Shown piece after piece: positions 1 to 5,706 of a stretch of 9,177 nucleotides of DNA. Source of the DNA: Acidobacteriaceae bacterium (lineage in GTDB: Bacteria > Acidobacteriota > Terriglobia > Terriglobales > Acidobacteriaceae). Below the pieces are notes generated by a model that was not told where the DNA came from, searched no databases, and saw nothing but the letters and a program-made list of their open reading frames with translations. A program made the position numbers and the translations under genes. The stretch is from the NCBI GenBank assembly GCA_003152795.1, contig PMBA01000399.1, positions 1,026 to 10,202 on the forward strand, read 5' to 3'. Within the stretch, counting starts at the first letter, position 1, and each line of letters starts with the position of its first letter.

Positions 1-189
1 GACATCCGCAGCGAAGGCCTGCTCTCGGGCGACGTGATCACGCATCGCATCAGCGTCGAAGAAGGCGCGATCCTTAAGGGCGGCGTCGAAGTGCGCAACC
101 CCGAAAAGAAAGACCAGAAAACCCAGGCGCAGGGTCCGGACAAGCAGGATGCACCCAAGGCAGTTACGGCGACCGCGGGCAACGCCTAG
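1..189 (+). CDS. Bactofilin family protein, C-terminal end (5' truncated)
   Basis: The window opens inside this gene; 62 codons remain before TAG at 187-189. The first ~32 residues alternate small hydrophobic and polar residues with regular glycines (motifs such as DIRSEGLLSGDVITH and ISVEEGAILKGGVEV). This is the repeat rhythm of the bactofilin (DUF583) right-handed beta-helix, where GxI/GxV turns recur about every 17 residues. The remaining ~30 residues are a charged, Lys/Gln/Asp/Ala-rich tail, as commonly follows the bactofilin core. Bactofilins are cytoplasmic polymers that act as membrane-associated scaffolds for cell shape or polar positioning. The N-terminus, and any membrane-binding peptide, is outside the window. 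The gene converges on msrB, with a strong hairpin between. The family call rests on a short segment, so another beta-helix protein cannot be excluded. Confidence 0.72.
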   Translation, partial: DIRSEGLLSGDVITHRISVEEGAILKGGVEVRNPEKKDQKTQAQGPDKQDAPKAVTATAGNA

Positions 190-204
190 CTTCGCGAAAT
201 TGAC

Positions 205-233
205 TCGTGAGCTGAACCTTCGTGAGCTGAACC
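205..233. repeat. Tandem 14-bp direct repeat
   Basis: TCGTGAGCTGAACC occurs at 205-218 and again at 220-233, a period of 15 bp, with a partial third copy (TTGAACC) at 238-244. It lies just after the bactofilin stop codon. AACCTT (215-220) and AAGGTT (234-239) could pair across the second copy. No function is evident; replication slippage or a small RNA-structure element are both possible. Confidence 0.7.
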
Positions 234-252
234 AAGGTTGAACCAGAAGACG

Positions 253-312
253 ACGATGGAGGGATGGGCATGTCGCCCGTCCGCTGGGCGAGGATGCCCG
301 GCGCTCCATCGT
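253..312. terminator. Nested inverted repeat between convergent genes, probable bidirectional terminator
   Basis: Three stems nest around one axis: ACGATGGAG (253-261) with CTCCATCGT (304-312), GGGCAT (266-271) with ATGCCC (294-299), and CGCCC (274-278) with GGGCG (286-290). The internal loops are nearly symmetric and the terminal loop is 7 nt. A T-rich stretch (TTTCTCTTT) follows on the plus strand. The position between the bactofilin stop (189) and the msrB stop (332) fits a terminator shared by convergent genes. The U-tract is imperfect, so it may instead be an RNA-stabilising or repeat element. Confidence 0.6.
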
Positions 313-331
313 TTCTCTTTCCGGGGACAGC

Positions 332-742
332 TTACGTTTTCGGCTTGAAATCCAGGGACGCCGAATTCATGCAGTAACGCAGGCCAGTCGGCCCAGGACC
401 ATCCGGAAACACGTGCCCCAGATGGGCATCGCAGCGAGCACAGCGCGCCTCGGTTCTGGTCATGCCATAGCTGGTGTCGGTGTGTTCGGCGATGTTCTTG
501 CGGTCGGCGGCGGCGAAAAAGCTCGGCCATCCCGTTCCTGAATCAAATTTAGTTTCCGAGCCAAACAACAGTGCGCCGCAGCAGACGCAATGGTATGTCC
601 CGTCGTCGTGCTTGTTCCAATACTGCCCGCTGAAAGCACGCTCGGTGCCGCAGGCGCGGGCTACCTGATACTGCTCGGGAGTAAGCTGCTGCCGCCACTC
701 GGCTTCGGTCTTGGCGATCTTGTCGCTGTTTTTGTCGGTCAT
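332..742 (-). CDS. msrB: Peptide-methionine (R)-S-oxide reductase MsrB
   Basis: This 136-residue protein reduces methionine-R-sulfoxide in proteins, repairing oxidative damage. Family signatures are complete. The zinc cysteines are C52 and C55 (YHCVCCG) and C101 and C104 ([14 protein letters not shown]). GTGWPSF lies at 69-75, and RYCMNSASL carries the catalytic cysteine C124. Length and layout match E. coli MsrB. The residue that is a resolving cysteine in GCGWPSF-type enzymes is Thr70 here, so another cysteine (C31 is a candidate) or an outside reductant would regenerate the enzyme. The ATG at 740-742 is preferred over the longer open frame (which runs to 823) because GGAG sits 9 nt upstream and the extension has no family similarity. 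No signal peptide, so cytoplasmic. No MsrA gene is nearby. Confidence 0.95.
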   Translation of the reverse strand: MTDKNSDKIAKTEAEWRQQLTPEQYQVARACGTERAFSGQYWNKHDDGTYHCVCCGALLFGSETKFDSGTGWPSFFAAADRKNIAEHTDTSYGMTRTEARCARCDAHLGHVFPDGPGPTGLRYCMNSASLDFKPKT

Positions 743-751
743 GTTTGGTGA

Positions 752-755
752 CTCC
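752..755 (-). promoter_or_regulatory. Ribosome binding site of msrB
   Basis: GGAG on the minus strand lies 9 nt before the ATG at 742. It decides the msrB start against the longer in-frame extension. Confidence 0.7.
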
Positions 756-810
756 AGAAATAAGATGTGGAAAGAGCGCGAAAGTTGCAAAGCGCGACAA
801 ATGGCGAGGC

Positions 811-846
811 GGGCATCCCCCACCCGGCTGGGCGGGCGAGATGCCG
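811..846. repeat. G+C-rich hairpin between the Cys-rich gene and msrB
   Basis: GGCATC (812-817) pairs with GATGCC (840-845). Inside, CCCACCC faces GGGCGGG around a GGCT loop with one mismatch. It lies downstream of the minus-strand gene ending at 885 and upstream of msrB. No clear U-run follows on the minus strand, so it is a weak terminator candidate. It shares a GCTGGGCG core with the hairpins at 253-312 and 3447-3480, suggesting a dispersed intergenic element. Confidence 0.5.
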
Positions 847-884
847 TTCCTCCCTATGGTTGACTGATCCTGGAGATCGAGCGG

Positions 885-1547
885 CTAGTGCGATAGAGGC
901 TGATTTGCTCCGAGCAGGAGCCCGATGCCGGCTCGTTTGCGCAATTCCGACAGCAGTGCGTTGGCCGCGTTCAAGTAAGTCCTGTCGGGATCGGACGTGT
1001 CAGCCCACACCGCGTCGTAGACAATCTTCGCCGCTTCTTTTGGTTCCATGTGGAAAGCGGCTTCCATGCGGTCGGCCTGCTGGCGAACGTCTTTGTAGCA
1101 GCTCTGGCAAACGGTGGCCGGTTCGGTGGCTCCAGCGTGCTGGTGCCCGAGAGCGCACCGGAATGCGGTTGCGGCTTTGATCTGAGTGTGGGAAGCGAAG
1201 GCCTCTGACTTGAGTTCTTTCAGCATGCGCGCTCGCTCTTCGTCAATTTGCGTGCCGGTTGCGGGCGCGGGCGCGGCAGCAGCGATCGCATATGCCGCCG
1301 GTGCAATAGCCGAGACCCGATCCGGACACTTGCAGATCGGACAGGCTGGCATGTCGGCGAGGTAATAGGCATGGCAGTGAGCACAAGGCAGGCCGTAGCC
1401 AACGATTTTTTTCCCAGTTGCCGAGACCCCGTTCGCGGACCACTGCGGCGCATGCCGCCCTGGGGTGGATAGTGCAGCAGGAATGACGGCTTTTTCCTGG
1501 ACTTGCTTGGTAGCGCTGGATTCCATTCGATGGCCCCGGCGGCGCAT
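885..1547 (-). CDS. Uncharacterised protein with two Cys/His clusters (putative zinc ribbon)
   Basis: I do not recognise this 220-residue protein. Cluster one is C55-x2-C58 and C69-x2-C72 (plus C74), a spacing typical of a zinc ribbon. An Ala/Pro-rich linker follows at about 78-98. Residues 100-220 look helical and contain a second set, C131, H135, H137, C147 and C150 (VCQSC), which could bind another metal ion. The helical C-terminal part (EAAKIVYDAV, YLNAANALLSELRKR) suggests a compact alpha domain. There is no signal peptide or membrane segment, so it is probably cytoplasmic. The start is uncertain: the ATG at 1545-1547 has AGGAG 15 nt upstream (long spacing), while an in-frame ATG at 1524-1526 has only a weak GGGG. 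msrB lies 142 nt downstream on the same strand. A transcription, translation or redox-linked role is possible, but nothing in the sequence decides. Confidence 0.72.
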   Translation of the reverse strand: MRRRGHRMESSATKQVQEKAVIPAALSTPGRHAPQWSANGVSATGKKIVGYGLPCAHCHAYYLADMPACPICKCPDRVSAIAPAAYAIAAAAPAPATGTQIDEERARMLKELKSEAFASHTQIKAATAFRCALGHQHAGATEPATVCQSCYKDVRQQADRMEAAFHMEPKEAAKIVYDAVWADTSDPDRTYLNAANALLSELRKRAGIGLLLGANQPLSH

Positions 1548-1687
1548 TGAGCGCCGCGTTTTCTCCTAATAATCTTAAGGTTTGTCTGGGCCAGAAGGCG
1601 ATGTCACGTCGGTACATGCCAAAGGTAATGTGGGGGATGGGGCTTGTCCCGCTCACTCTGTCTTCTGAGCCGCCAAGAGCCGCTTCT

Positions 1688-3244
1688 CTATTTAGCGGCG
1701 GTGATCAGGCGGACGACCTCTTGCATGCGAGCCCGGTAAAGGCTCTGGCTGGGATCCATGCGGGAAGCGATCTCGAGTTCACCGAGAGCCTCTTCGTATT
1801 GGTTCTGGGCCATCAGGCAGGCGGCGAGGGAATAGTGATTCTGGGCGCTGGGTTCGAGCCGGAGGGCCACGCGAAATTCCTTTTCCGCCTCCGCCAGTTG
1901 TTGGGTGTTTACCAGCGCGGTGCCGAGATAATGGTGGCCCAGGCCGGATTCCGGATTGAGCGAAACCGCTTTGCGCAGCACATCTACGGCTTCCTGATCC
2001 CTTCCGGAAAGCAGCAGGGCCTGTCCCAAGACGCGGTGTTCGACCGCACCCGCGGGATTGACGGCGATCGCGGCATGTAACTCACGAATCGCGGAGGGGT
2101 AGTCGCGCTTGGACATGTAGGCGCGCGCCAGGCAGTTGTGACCGCCCTCCCACTCCGGACTCTGGCGGTAGAGATCCTGGAATTCGGTGATGGCGCTATC
2201 GAAGTCTTCCTTGTCGCAGAGGGTATTCCCCAGATTGTTGCGGACGCTGGCTTCGTCGGGATTCAGGCGCTTGGCAGTGCGATATTCCGCAATTGCCTCA
2301 TCCAGTTTGCCCTGATCGTGGAGGACGACGCCGAGATTGCTGTGCGCTTCCCAATAGCCGGGGCGCAGGCTGAGGGCGTGGCGATAGGCAATGGCGGCGC
2401 GGCGCGGATCTCCCTGATCCCGGTGTGCGATCCCCATGTCGAAGTAGACGTCCGCGTTAGCGAGCGACCCGGCGGGTTCGCGCGCGAGCGCCTCGTCGAA
2501 GGCGTGCAGAGCAGCGTCGTAATGGCCGCTGGCGTAGAGCGCGAGTCCGAGGTAGCGGTAGGCCTCGGCGTTTGCGGGATCCATGCTGAGGGCGGTGCGC
2601 GCTTCGGCGAGGGCGTCGCCGGCATCGTCTGTGCGGTAGAACAGGTAAGAAAGCTGGCTGTGCGTTTCGGGGAAACCGGGCATGCGGAGCGAGGATTCCG
2701 TAAATGCGTCGAGCGCTTCATCGAACCGGTCCTGCCGGCGCAGGACGGTGCCAAGGACAAAATACAGGGCGCCATTGTTCGCGTCAGTGTCCGCGGCATC
2801 GCGCAGCAGGGCGCGGATCTTGTCTTCGGCGGCGTTGAAGTTCTGGTCGTGAACCAGAGCGGCAACCTGTGCCGCCGGACTGGAACAGGCGCAGGTGGGG
2901 CAGGCGGCGGATTTTCGGTCAGAATTTCGATCCGAACTGCGATCCGGACTGCGATCCGAAGTCAGGCTTCCGAGACCCTGAATCAGGCTTGCGTCCGCTC
3001 CGGCACTTTGCAGGGCGTGAGTACATTGCCGGATGCAGGGCGACGTGCCGTGGCAGGAAGGGTTCCGCGTTTCGTCTGGCGATTCAACCCGGGTCAGCGC
3101 CAGGCGCTGGATCCGCGCGCTCGAGAGGCCCCCCGCCAGCCACAGAAAAACAGCGTCCGTAGCGGGAGTGGAAGGAGCCTGCTCAGCCTGCAGGGAACCT
3201 GCCGCCAGCAGAAGCAAAAGCCATCTCAGGACACAGTGTTTCAC
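1688..3244 (-). CDS. Secreted tetratricopeptide-repeat protein
   Basis: This 518-residue protein begins with a signal peptide (residues 1-20, a Leu-rich core ending GSLQA). A module at about 31-94 (LWLAGGLSSARIQ ... LQSAGADASLIQGL) resembles the N-terminal segment of many acidobacterial TPR proteins. Next come a four-residue tandem repeat (SDRS/PDRS/SDRN/SDRK, about 96-111) and a Cys knot-like CPTCAC (C115, C118, C120). Residues 158-501 hold about ten consecutive TPR units with the usual A/G, Y/L and P spacing (for example GYWEAHSNLGVVLHDQGKLDEAIAEYRTAKRLNP). TPR arrays are protein-binding scaffolds; the partner is unknown. The GTG at 3242-3244 is chosen because GGAGGG lies 4 nt upstream and the signal peptide begins there; the open frame extends to 3517 but that part is not protein-like. 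It appears to be transcribed separately from the gene upstream, which ends at a terminator. Confidence 0.9.
   Translation of the reverse strand: MKHCVLRWLLLLLAAGSLQAEQAPSTPATDAVFLWLAGGLSSARIQRLALTRVESPDETRNPSCHGTSPCIRQCTHALQSAGADASLIQGLGSLTSDRSPDRSSDRNSDRKSAACPTCACSSPAAQVAALVHDQNFNAAEDKIRALLRDAADTDANNGALYFVLGTVLRRQDRFDEALDAFTESSLRMPGFPETHSQLSYLFYRTDDAGDALAEARTALSMDPANAEAYRYLGLALYASGHYDAALHAFDEALAREPAGSLANADVYFDMGIAHRDQGDPRRAAIAYRHALSLRPGYWEAHSNLGVVLHDQGKLDEAIAEYRTAKRLNPDEASVRNNLGNTLCDKEDFDSAITEFQDLYRQSPEWEGGHNCLARAYMSKRDYPSAIRELHAAIAVNPAGAVEHRVLGQALLLSGRDQEAVDVLRKAVSLNPESGLGHHYLGTALVNTQQLAEAEKEFRVALRLEPSAQNHYSLAACLMAQNQYEEALGELEIASRMDPSQSLYRARMQEVVRLITAAK
2916..2969 (-). repeat. 12-bp in-frame tandem repeat in the TPR gene
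   Basis: Near-identical 12-mers occur at 2928-2939 (CGATCCGAACTG), 2940-2951 and 2952-2963, with a degenerate copy at 2916-2927. They encode the SDR-containing four-residue repeat of the linker before the TPR array. The 12-bp period keeps the frame, so copy-number change would only alter linker length. Confidence 0.75.
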
Positions 3245-3248
3245 GAAG

Positions 3249-3254
3249 CCCTCC
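3249..3254 (-). promoter_or_regulatory. Ribosome binding site deciding a GTG start
   Basis: GGAGGG on the minus strand is separated by CTTC from the GTG at 3242-3244, which begins the signal peptide of the TPR protein. It is the only strong Shine-Dalgarno sequence in the long upstream open frame. Confidence 0.8.
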
Positions 3255-3446
3255 ACCGGGTTTGGCGGTTTTTGACGCGCGAGAATCGCCCTGTGGCCAA
3301 AATAGTCTGGCGGCGGTTTCGCCGATAGGTCACGGAAGTAATTTCGAGGGACATGCCCCATTGCGCCAGAAAGGGATCGTGCCTGGTGATTCCTGCGGTC
3401 GGAAGGGCGTTTTGCCCGTCCAGCCCATTTCCCTGGCCAAAGCCGT

Positions 3447-3480
3447 GAGCCCGGCGGCTGGGCGGGGACACGCCCGGCTC
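3447..3480. repeat. G+C-rich intergenic hairpin with GCTGGGCG core
   Basis: GAGCC (3447-3451) pairs with GGCTC (3476-3480), and GGGCG (3460-3464) with CGCCC (3471-3475). The run from GCTGGGCG to CTCCACCG (3457-3486) aligns with 283-311 in the first intergenic hairpin with a few differences and a small gap. It is probably a copy of a short dispersed repeat. Confidence 0.5.
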
Positions 3481-3515
3481 TCCACCGGCGAGCTTTGGGG
3501 ACATTCGGAGCGCGC

Positions 3516-3548
3516 AAAAAGAAGGCCGCCTGTGTTTGGGCGGCCTTC
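3516..3548 (-). terminator. Rho-independent terminator of the TIGR03118-family gene
   Basis: GAAGGCCGCC (3521-3530) and GGCGGCCTTC (3539-3548) form a perfect 10-bp stem with an 8-nt loop. On the minus strand the stem is followed directly by five T residues (complement of 3516-3520). It lies 47 nt after the stop codon of the gene ending at 3596, the expected position for ending that transcript. Confidence 0.9.
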
Positions 3549-3595
3549 GCGGGTATTTCTTTCTTGCTTTCTGATTTGCGTTTCGAGCGCTCGCA

Positions 3596-4615
3596 CTACT
3601 TCGGAGCGATCACCCCAAACGTCCCCGTCAGATTGCCGCTGGGACCGGCGGTGAAGAACAGTTGATTGGTGCGGCCGTTGTTGGCGGTTCCGCCGCCGAA
3701 TTCAATTCCCCAAAGCTGGTCGATGACGATGGTCTTACCGGTCGCGTCCTTGACCGCACCCACGAACTGGCCGGTTTGGAGATTGAAGGCGTTGATGGTT
3801 CCGTGGTCGGTGTTGTTCGAAATCAGCAGCGTGTTGCTGAGCTTGCCAAAATTCCTGGGCGCCACGGCGAAGCCCCAGGGCTGGTCCAAGGGCGCGCCTT
3901 GCGCGAGTTGCCGCACCAAGGTCCCGTCTTCCTGGAAGATATCGATGAAGCCGCCGGGACCTTCCGCTATATCGACAAACGCTACGTAGACAAATCCGCC
4001 GATGTCCGCAATGCCGAAGGGCCCGAAGCCCGGCGGCAGTGTGCTGTCGGTAAACGAAGTAACCCAGGTGAAGCTTCCGTCGTACACGTCGACTTTGTTG
4101 TCCACCAGGTCGGCGGCATACAGAAGATTCCCCGAAGGCCTGCTGGTAACCGCCAAGCCGGTATACACGGCGCCAGCCGCGGAGTTATTCACCGCAATGA
4201 TGGATGCGTTGGGATTGGATTGCGGAGCCCAGCCGCTGATGGTCCCGTCCAGAGTGGCGAACAGGAAGATGGCTGGCCATCCCTGCACCTGAAAGTCTTT
4301 CGATCCGTTGAAAACAATTCCAGTGGGTTGACCAGGACCTGCGCCGGACGAGGGAATCAGGACCTCGAGTCCTTTCTTGACGCCCTTACCGTCATAGAGT
4401 GTCGACCAGCCGGAGCCTTGATCGCTGACCCAGAAGGGTCCGCCCGGGCCGTAAGCCAGGCCCCAGCCGTTTACCTGCAGCGGGTCGACGTGTTTCGCCG
4501 CTCCCACCTGATTCGAATCCAGATTAGTGAGTTGATACTGCGCCAGGGCGGTGGTCGAGACCAACAAAACGGCGAGCCCGAGGCAAAGGGTGAAAGCAAT
4601 CTTGCGACGCTGCAT
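3596..4615 (-). CDS. TIGR03118-family secreted protein, beta-propeller-like
   Basis: This 339-residue protein has a clear signal peptide (MQRRK, hydrophobic core, cleavage near TALA-Q25/26). The mature part matches the uncharacterised TIGR03118 family: NGWGLAYGPGGPFWVSDQGSG near the N-terminus, then PTGIVFN, a D-G-TISGWAP segment, YTGLAVTS, LLYAADLVDNKVDVYD, GPFGIADIGG, QPWGFAVAP, LLISNN-D-GTINAFN, and LWGIEFGGG near the end. The repeating W-G-x-A / hydrophobic-beta pattern suggests a beta-propeller like NHL proteins. Many family members end in a PEP-CTERM sorting signal; this one stops at FGVIAPK, just after the conserved core, so it is probably periplasmic or released. The ATG is set by AGGAGG 5 nt upstream. 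It is monocistronic, judging by the terminator downstream and the divergent neighbour. The biochemical role of the family is unknown. Confidence 0.9.
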   Translation of the reverse strand: MQRRKIAFTLCLGLAVLLVSTTALAQYQLTNLDSNQVGAAKHVDPLQVNGWGLAYGPGGPFWVSDQGSGWSTLYDGKGVKKGLEVLIPSSGAGPGQPTGIVFNGSKDFQVQGWPAIFLFATLDGTISGWAPQSNPNASIIAVNNSAAGAVYTGLAVTSRPSGNLLYAADLVDNKVDVYDGSFTWVTSFTDSTLPPGFGPFGIADIGGFVYVAFVDIAEGPGGFIDIFQEDGTLVRQLAQGAPLDQPWGFAVAPRNFGKLSNTLLISNNTDHGTINAFNLQTGQFVGAVKDATGKTIVIDQLWGIEFGGGTANNGRTNQLFFTAGPSGNLTGTFGVIAPK

Positions 4616-4620
4616 AGAAT

Positions 4621-4626
4621 CCTCCT
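4621..4626 (-). promoter_or_regulatory. Ribosome binding site of the TIGR03118-family gene
   Basis: A perfect AGGAGG on the minus strand lies 5 nt before the ATG at 4615. It excludes the longer frame that begins at 4690. Confidence 0.85.
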
Positions 4627-4900
4627 TAAGGATGTGAGGCCGGATCGGAGAGCGAGTGAGTCGCGGGGTGGCACGACGATCGAGCGACAATTTCTCAGTC
4701 CTGCCGGCAAACGAATGCTAGGTCGTGGCTGCGAGGACGTTGTCAACGGGGTGTCATGAGTTTGCACAATTCTTGTCGGGCAAAGCCGAGTGCTGGCAGC
4801 AGACGGTGTTTGGGCGGAGGATCGTACTGCGTGGAGAAGAGCCGATAAGCCGTTTGTTTCCCGTGGACGGACGTATCTTAGTGCAGGAAAGAATATGTCC

Positions 4901-4928
4901 TAAAGGTTTTGAGCGAGGGTGCCGATAG
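4901..4928 (+). promoter_or_regulatory. Sigma-28 (FliA/SigD)-type promoter
   Basis: TAAAGGTT at 4901-4908 and GCCGATAG at 4921-4928 match the sigma-28 consensus (TAAA, 15-16 nt, GCCGATAA/T). The TAAA box is complete, seven of eight -10 bases match, and the spacing is 16 nt. Transcription would start near 4935, giving a leader of about 40 nt before the ATG at 4974. Caution: GCCGATAG also occurs at 3321-3328 without a -35 box, so the -10 alone is not proof. Confidence 0.55.
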
Positions 4929-4973
4929 GTTAGACAAGCGGGAGTAGGCTACGACTCGCAGGCAGGTCAAACA

Positions 4974-5456
4974 ATGACAACTGGTTCGATTTCCGCCGCA
5001 GGCCTTAGTGAGTACGTTCTCTCATCTGGCAACTCCACTCCGCTGCAGCAGGCGTTGCAGTCTCTGCAAAATAATCTTGCGTCGGGTAACCTGGATGGCG
5101 CTAACTCGGCATTCCAGACCGTGCAGAGGATAAGCCAACTCTCCGCGACGGTCAGTGGAAACAGCCATGCGAGCAGTTCTCAACTTTCTACCGATCTCAC
5201 CGCGCTCGGTGGTGCGCTGAGTTCGGGCGATCTAGCGTCCGCCCAGTCTGCTTTTGCGACGGTTCAGAGCGACTTGAAGAACTCCCCCTCGCCGTCGCAG
5301 ACAATCGAGACCAGCGTCGCATCGCAATCCGTGCAGCTGGTTCAGGAACTGCTCAACTCGCTGAATTCGACCAGCTTCCCTTCCAGCACCCCTGACAACA
5401 CGACTTCGGTGCTGCAGGCGGTATATGGAACCCCGACCCTTGACGTTCACGCATAG
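4974..5456 (+). CDS. Small Ser/Gln-rich protein with an internal repeat, unknown function
   Basis: This 160-residue protein is rich in Ser, Gln, Leu, Ala and Thr and lacks cysteine, a signal peptide and membrane segments. Two copies of a 25-residue unit are present, at 27-51 and 74-98, with 13 identical positions. The shared pattern is L-x2-L-x3-L-x-SG-(N/D)-L-x2-A-x-SAF-x-TVQ, most likely a helical hairpin. A helical segment at 118-131 (QSVQLVQELLNSLN) and a disordered Ser/Pro/Thr stretch precede the C-terminus. Similar 'SGDL-x2-AQ-x-AF' proteins occur in several bacterial phyla without an assigned function, as far as I recall. The ATG has only a weak AGG 8-9 nt upstream. A sigma-28-like promoter precedes it, hinting at the flagellar/motility regulon. 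Its composition and lack of a Sec signal would suit export by the flagellar apparatus, but that is speculation. Confidence 0.8.
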   Translation: MTTGSISAAGLSEYVLSSGNSTPLQQALQSLQNNLASGNLDGANSAFQTVQRISQLSATVSGNSHASSSQLSTDLTALGGALSSGDLASAQSAFATVQSDLKNSPSPSQTIETSVASQSVQLVQELLNSLNSTSFPSSTPDNTTSVLQAVYGTPTLDVHA

Positions 5457-5551
5457 AACGGCAGGACTCGATTTCTTAGTTTTCCCGCAGGCTGTTTCCA
5501 TCGGCCTATGAACATCGGCGCTACCGCGCTACATAGCGGGCGTCAGCACTT

Positions 5552-5569
5552 GCGTGAAACGATTCACGC
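5552..5569 (+). terminator. Hairpin downstream of the repeat-protein gene, possible terminator
   Basis: GCGTGAA (5552-5558) and TTCACGC (5563-5569) form a perfect 7-bp stem with a 4-nt loop, about 95 nt after the stop at 5456. The following CCCCTTTCGC is only a weak U-tract, so termination efficiency is doubtful. Confidence 0.35.
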
Positions 5570-5706
5570 CCCTTTCGCACTATCTCAATAAGTGGAAAAT
5601 ATCACGCCGGCCACAGGCGCTCCATTCTTCCCCCTTCCCCGAACCGCCAAACCGAGCATTGCTGCGGAGCAGCGGATTCCAGAACCCGTTTTGCCGGGCG
5701 CCGTTT

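Larger units (their letters stand above)
3245..3515. other. Intergenic region upstream of the TPR gene
   Basis: This stretch should hold the promoter of the minus-strand TPR gene, but I see no convincing -35/-10 pair. It contains short G+C-rich hairpins, such as GGCG/CGCC around 3314-3323 and GGGC/GCCC around 3406-3419, and the larger element at 3447-3480. Open frames crossing it lack ribosome binding sites and family resemblance. Confidence 0.5.
4616..4973. other. Divergent intergenic region
   Basis: It separates the TIGR03118-family gene (-) from the repeat protein at 4974 (+). On the minus strand AGGAGG (4621-4626) is the ribosome binding site of the leftward gene. A perfect TTGACA (complement of 4741-4746) faces TAGCAT (complement of 4715-4720), but the 20-nt spacing is too long for a confident promoter. 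On the plus strand are a sigma-28-like promoter (4901-4928) and a second, isolated GCCGATAA at 4841-4848. Open frames here lack coding character. Confidence 0.5.

Noticed and set aside
2138..3328. A 396-codon open frame on the plus strand opposite the TPR gene
   Set aside because: It mirrors the TPR codons and has no ribosome binding site or recognisable domain.
3321..3328. GCCGATAG as a third sigma-28 -10 box
   Set aside because: No TAAA at 15-16 nt upstream, and it would transcribe antisense to a minus-strand gene.
3245..3517. N-terminal extension of the TPR protein
   Set aside because: The extension is Arg/Pro-rich, carries no motif and would bury the signal peptide. The GTG at 3244 has a strong ribosome binding site.
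4669..4684. GTGGCACGACGATCGA as a sigma-54 promoter
   Set aside because: The -24 GG is present, but GC is not at the required 10-nt distance.
3662..4759. A 365-codon open frame on the plus strand opposite the TIGR03118-family gene
   Set aside because: It is antisense to a gene with a signal peptide, perfect ribosome binding site and terminator. The translation resembles no family; long antisense frames are expected at this G+C content.
5508..5591. A 27-codon ORF after the repeat-protein gene
   Set aside because: No ribosome binding site; it spans the hairpin at 5552-5569.
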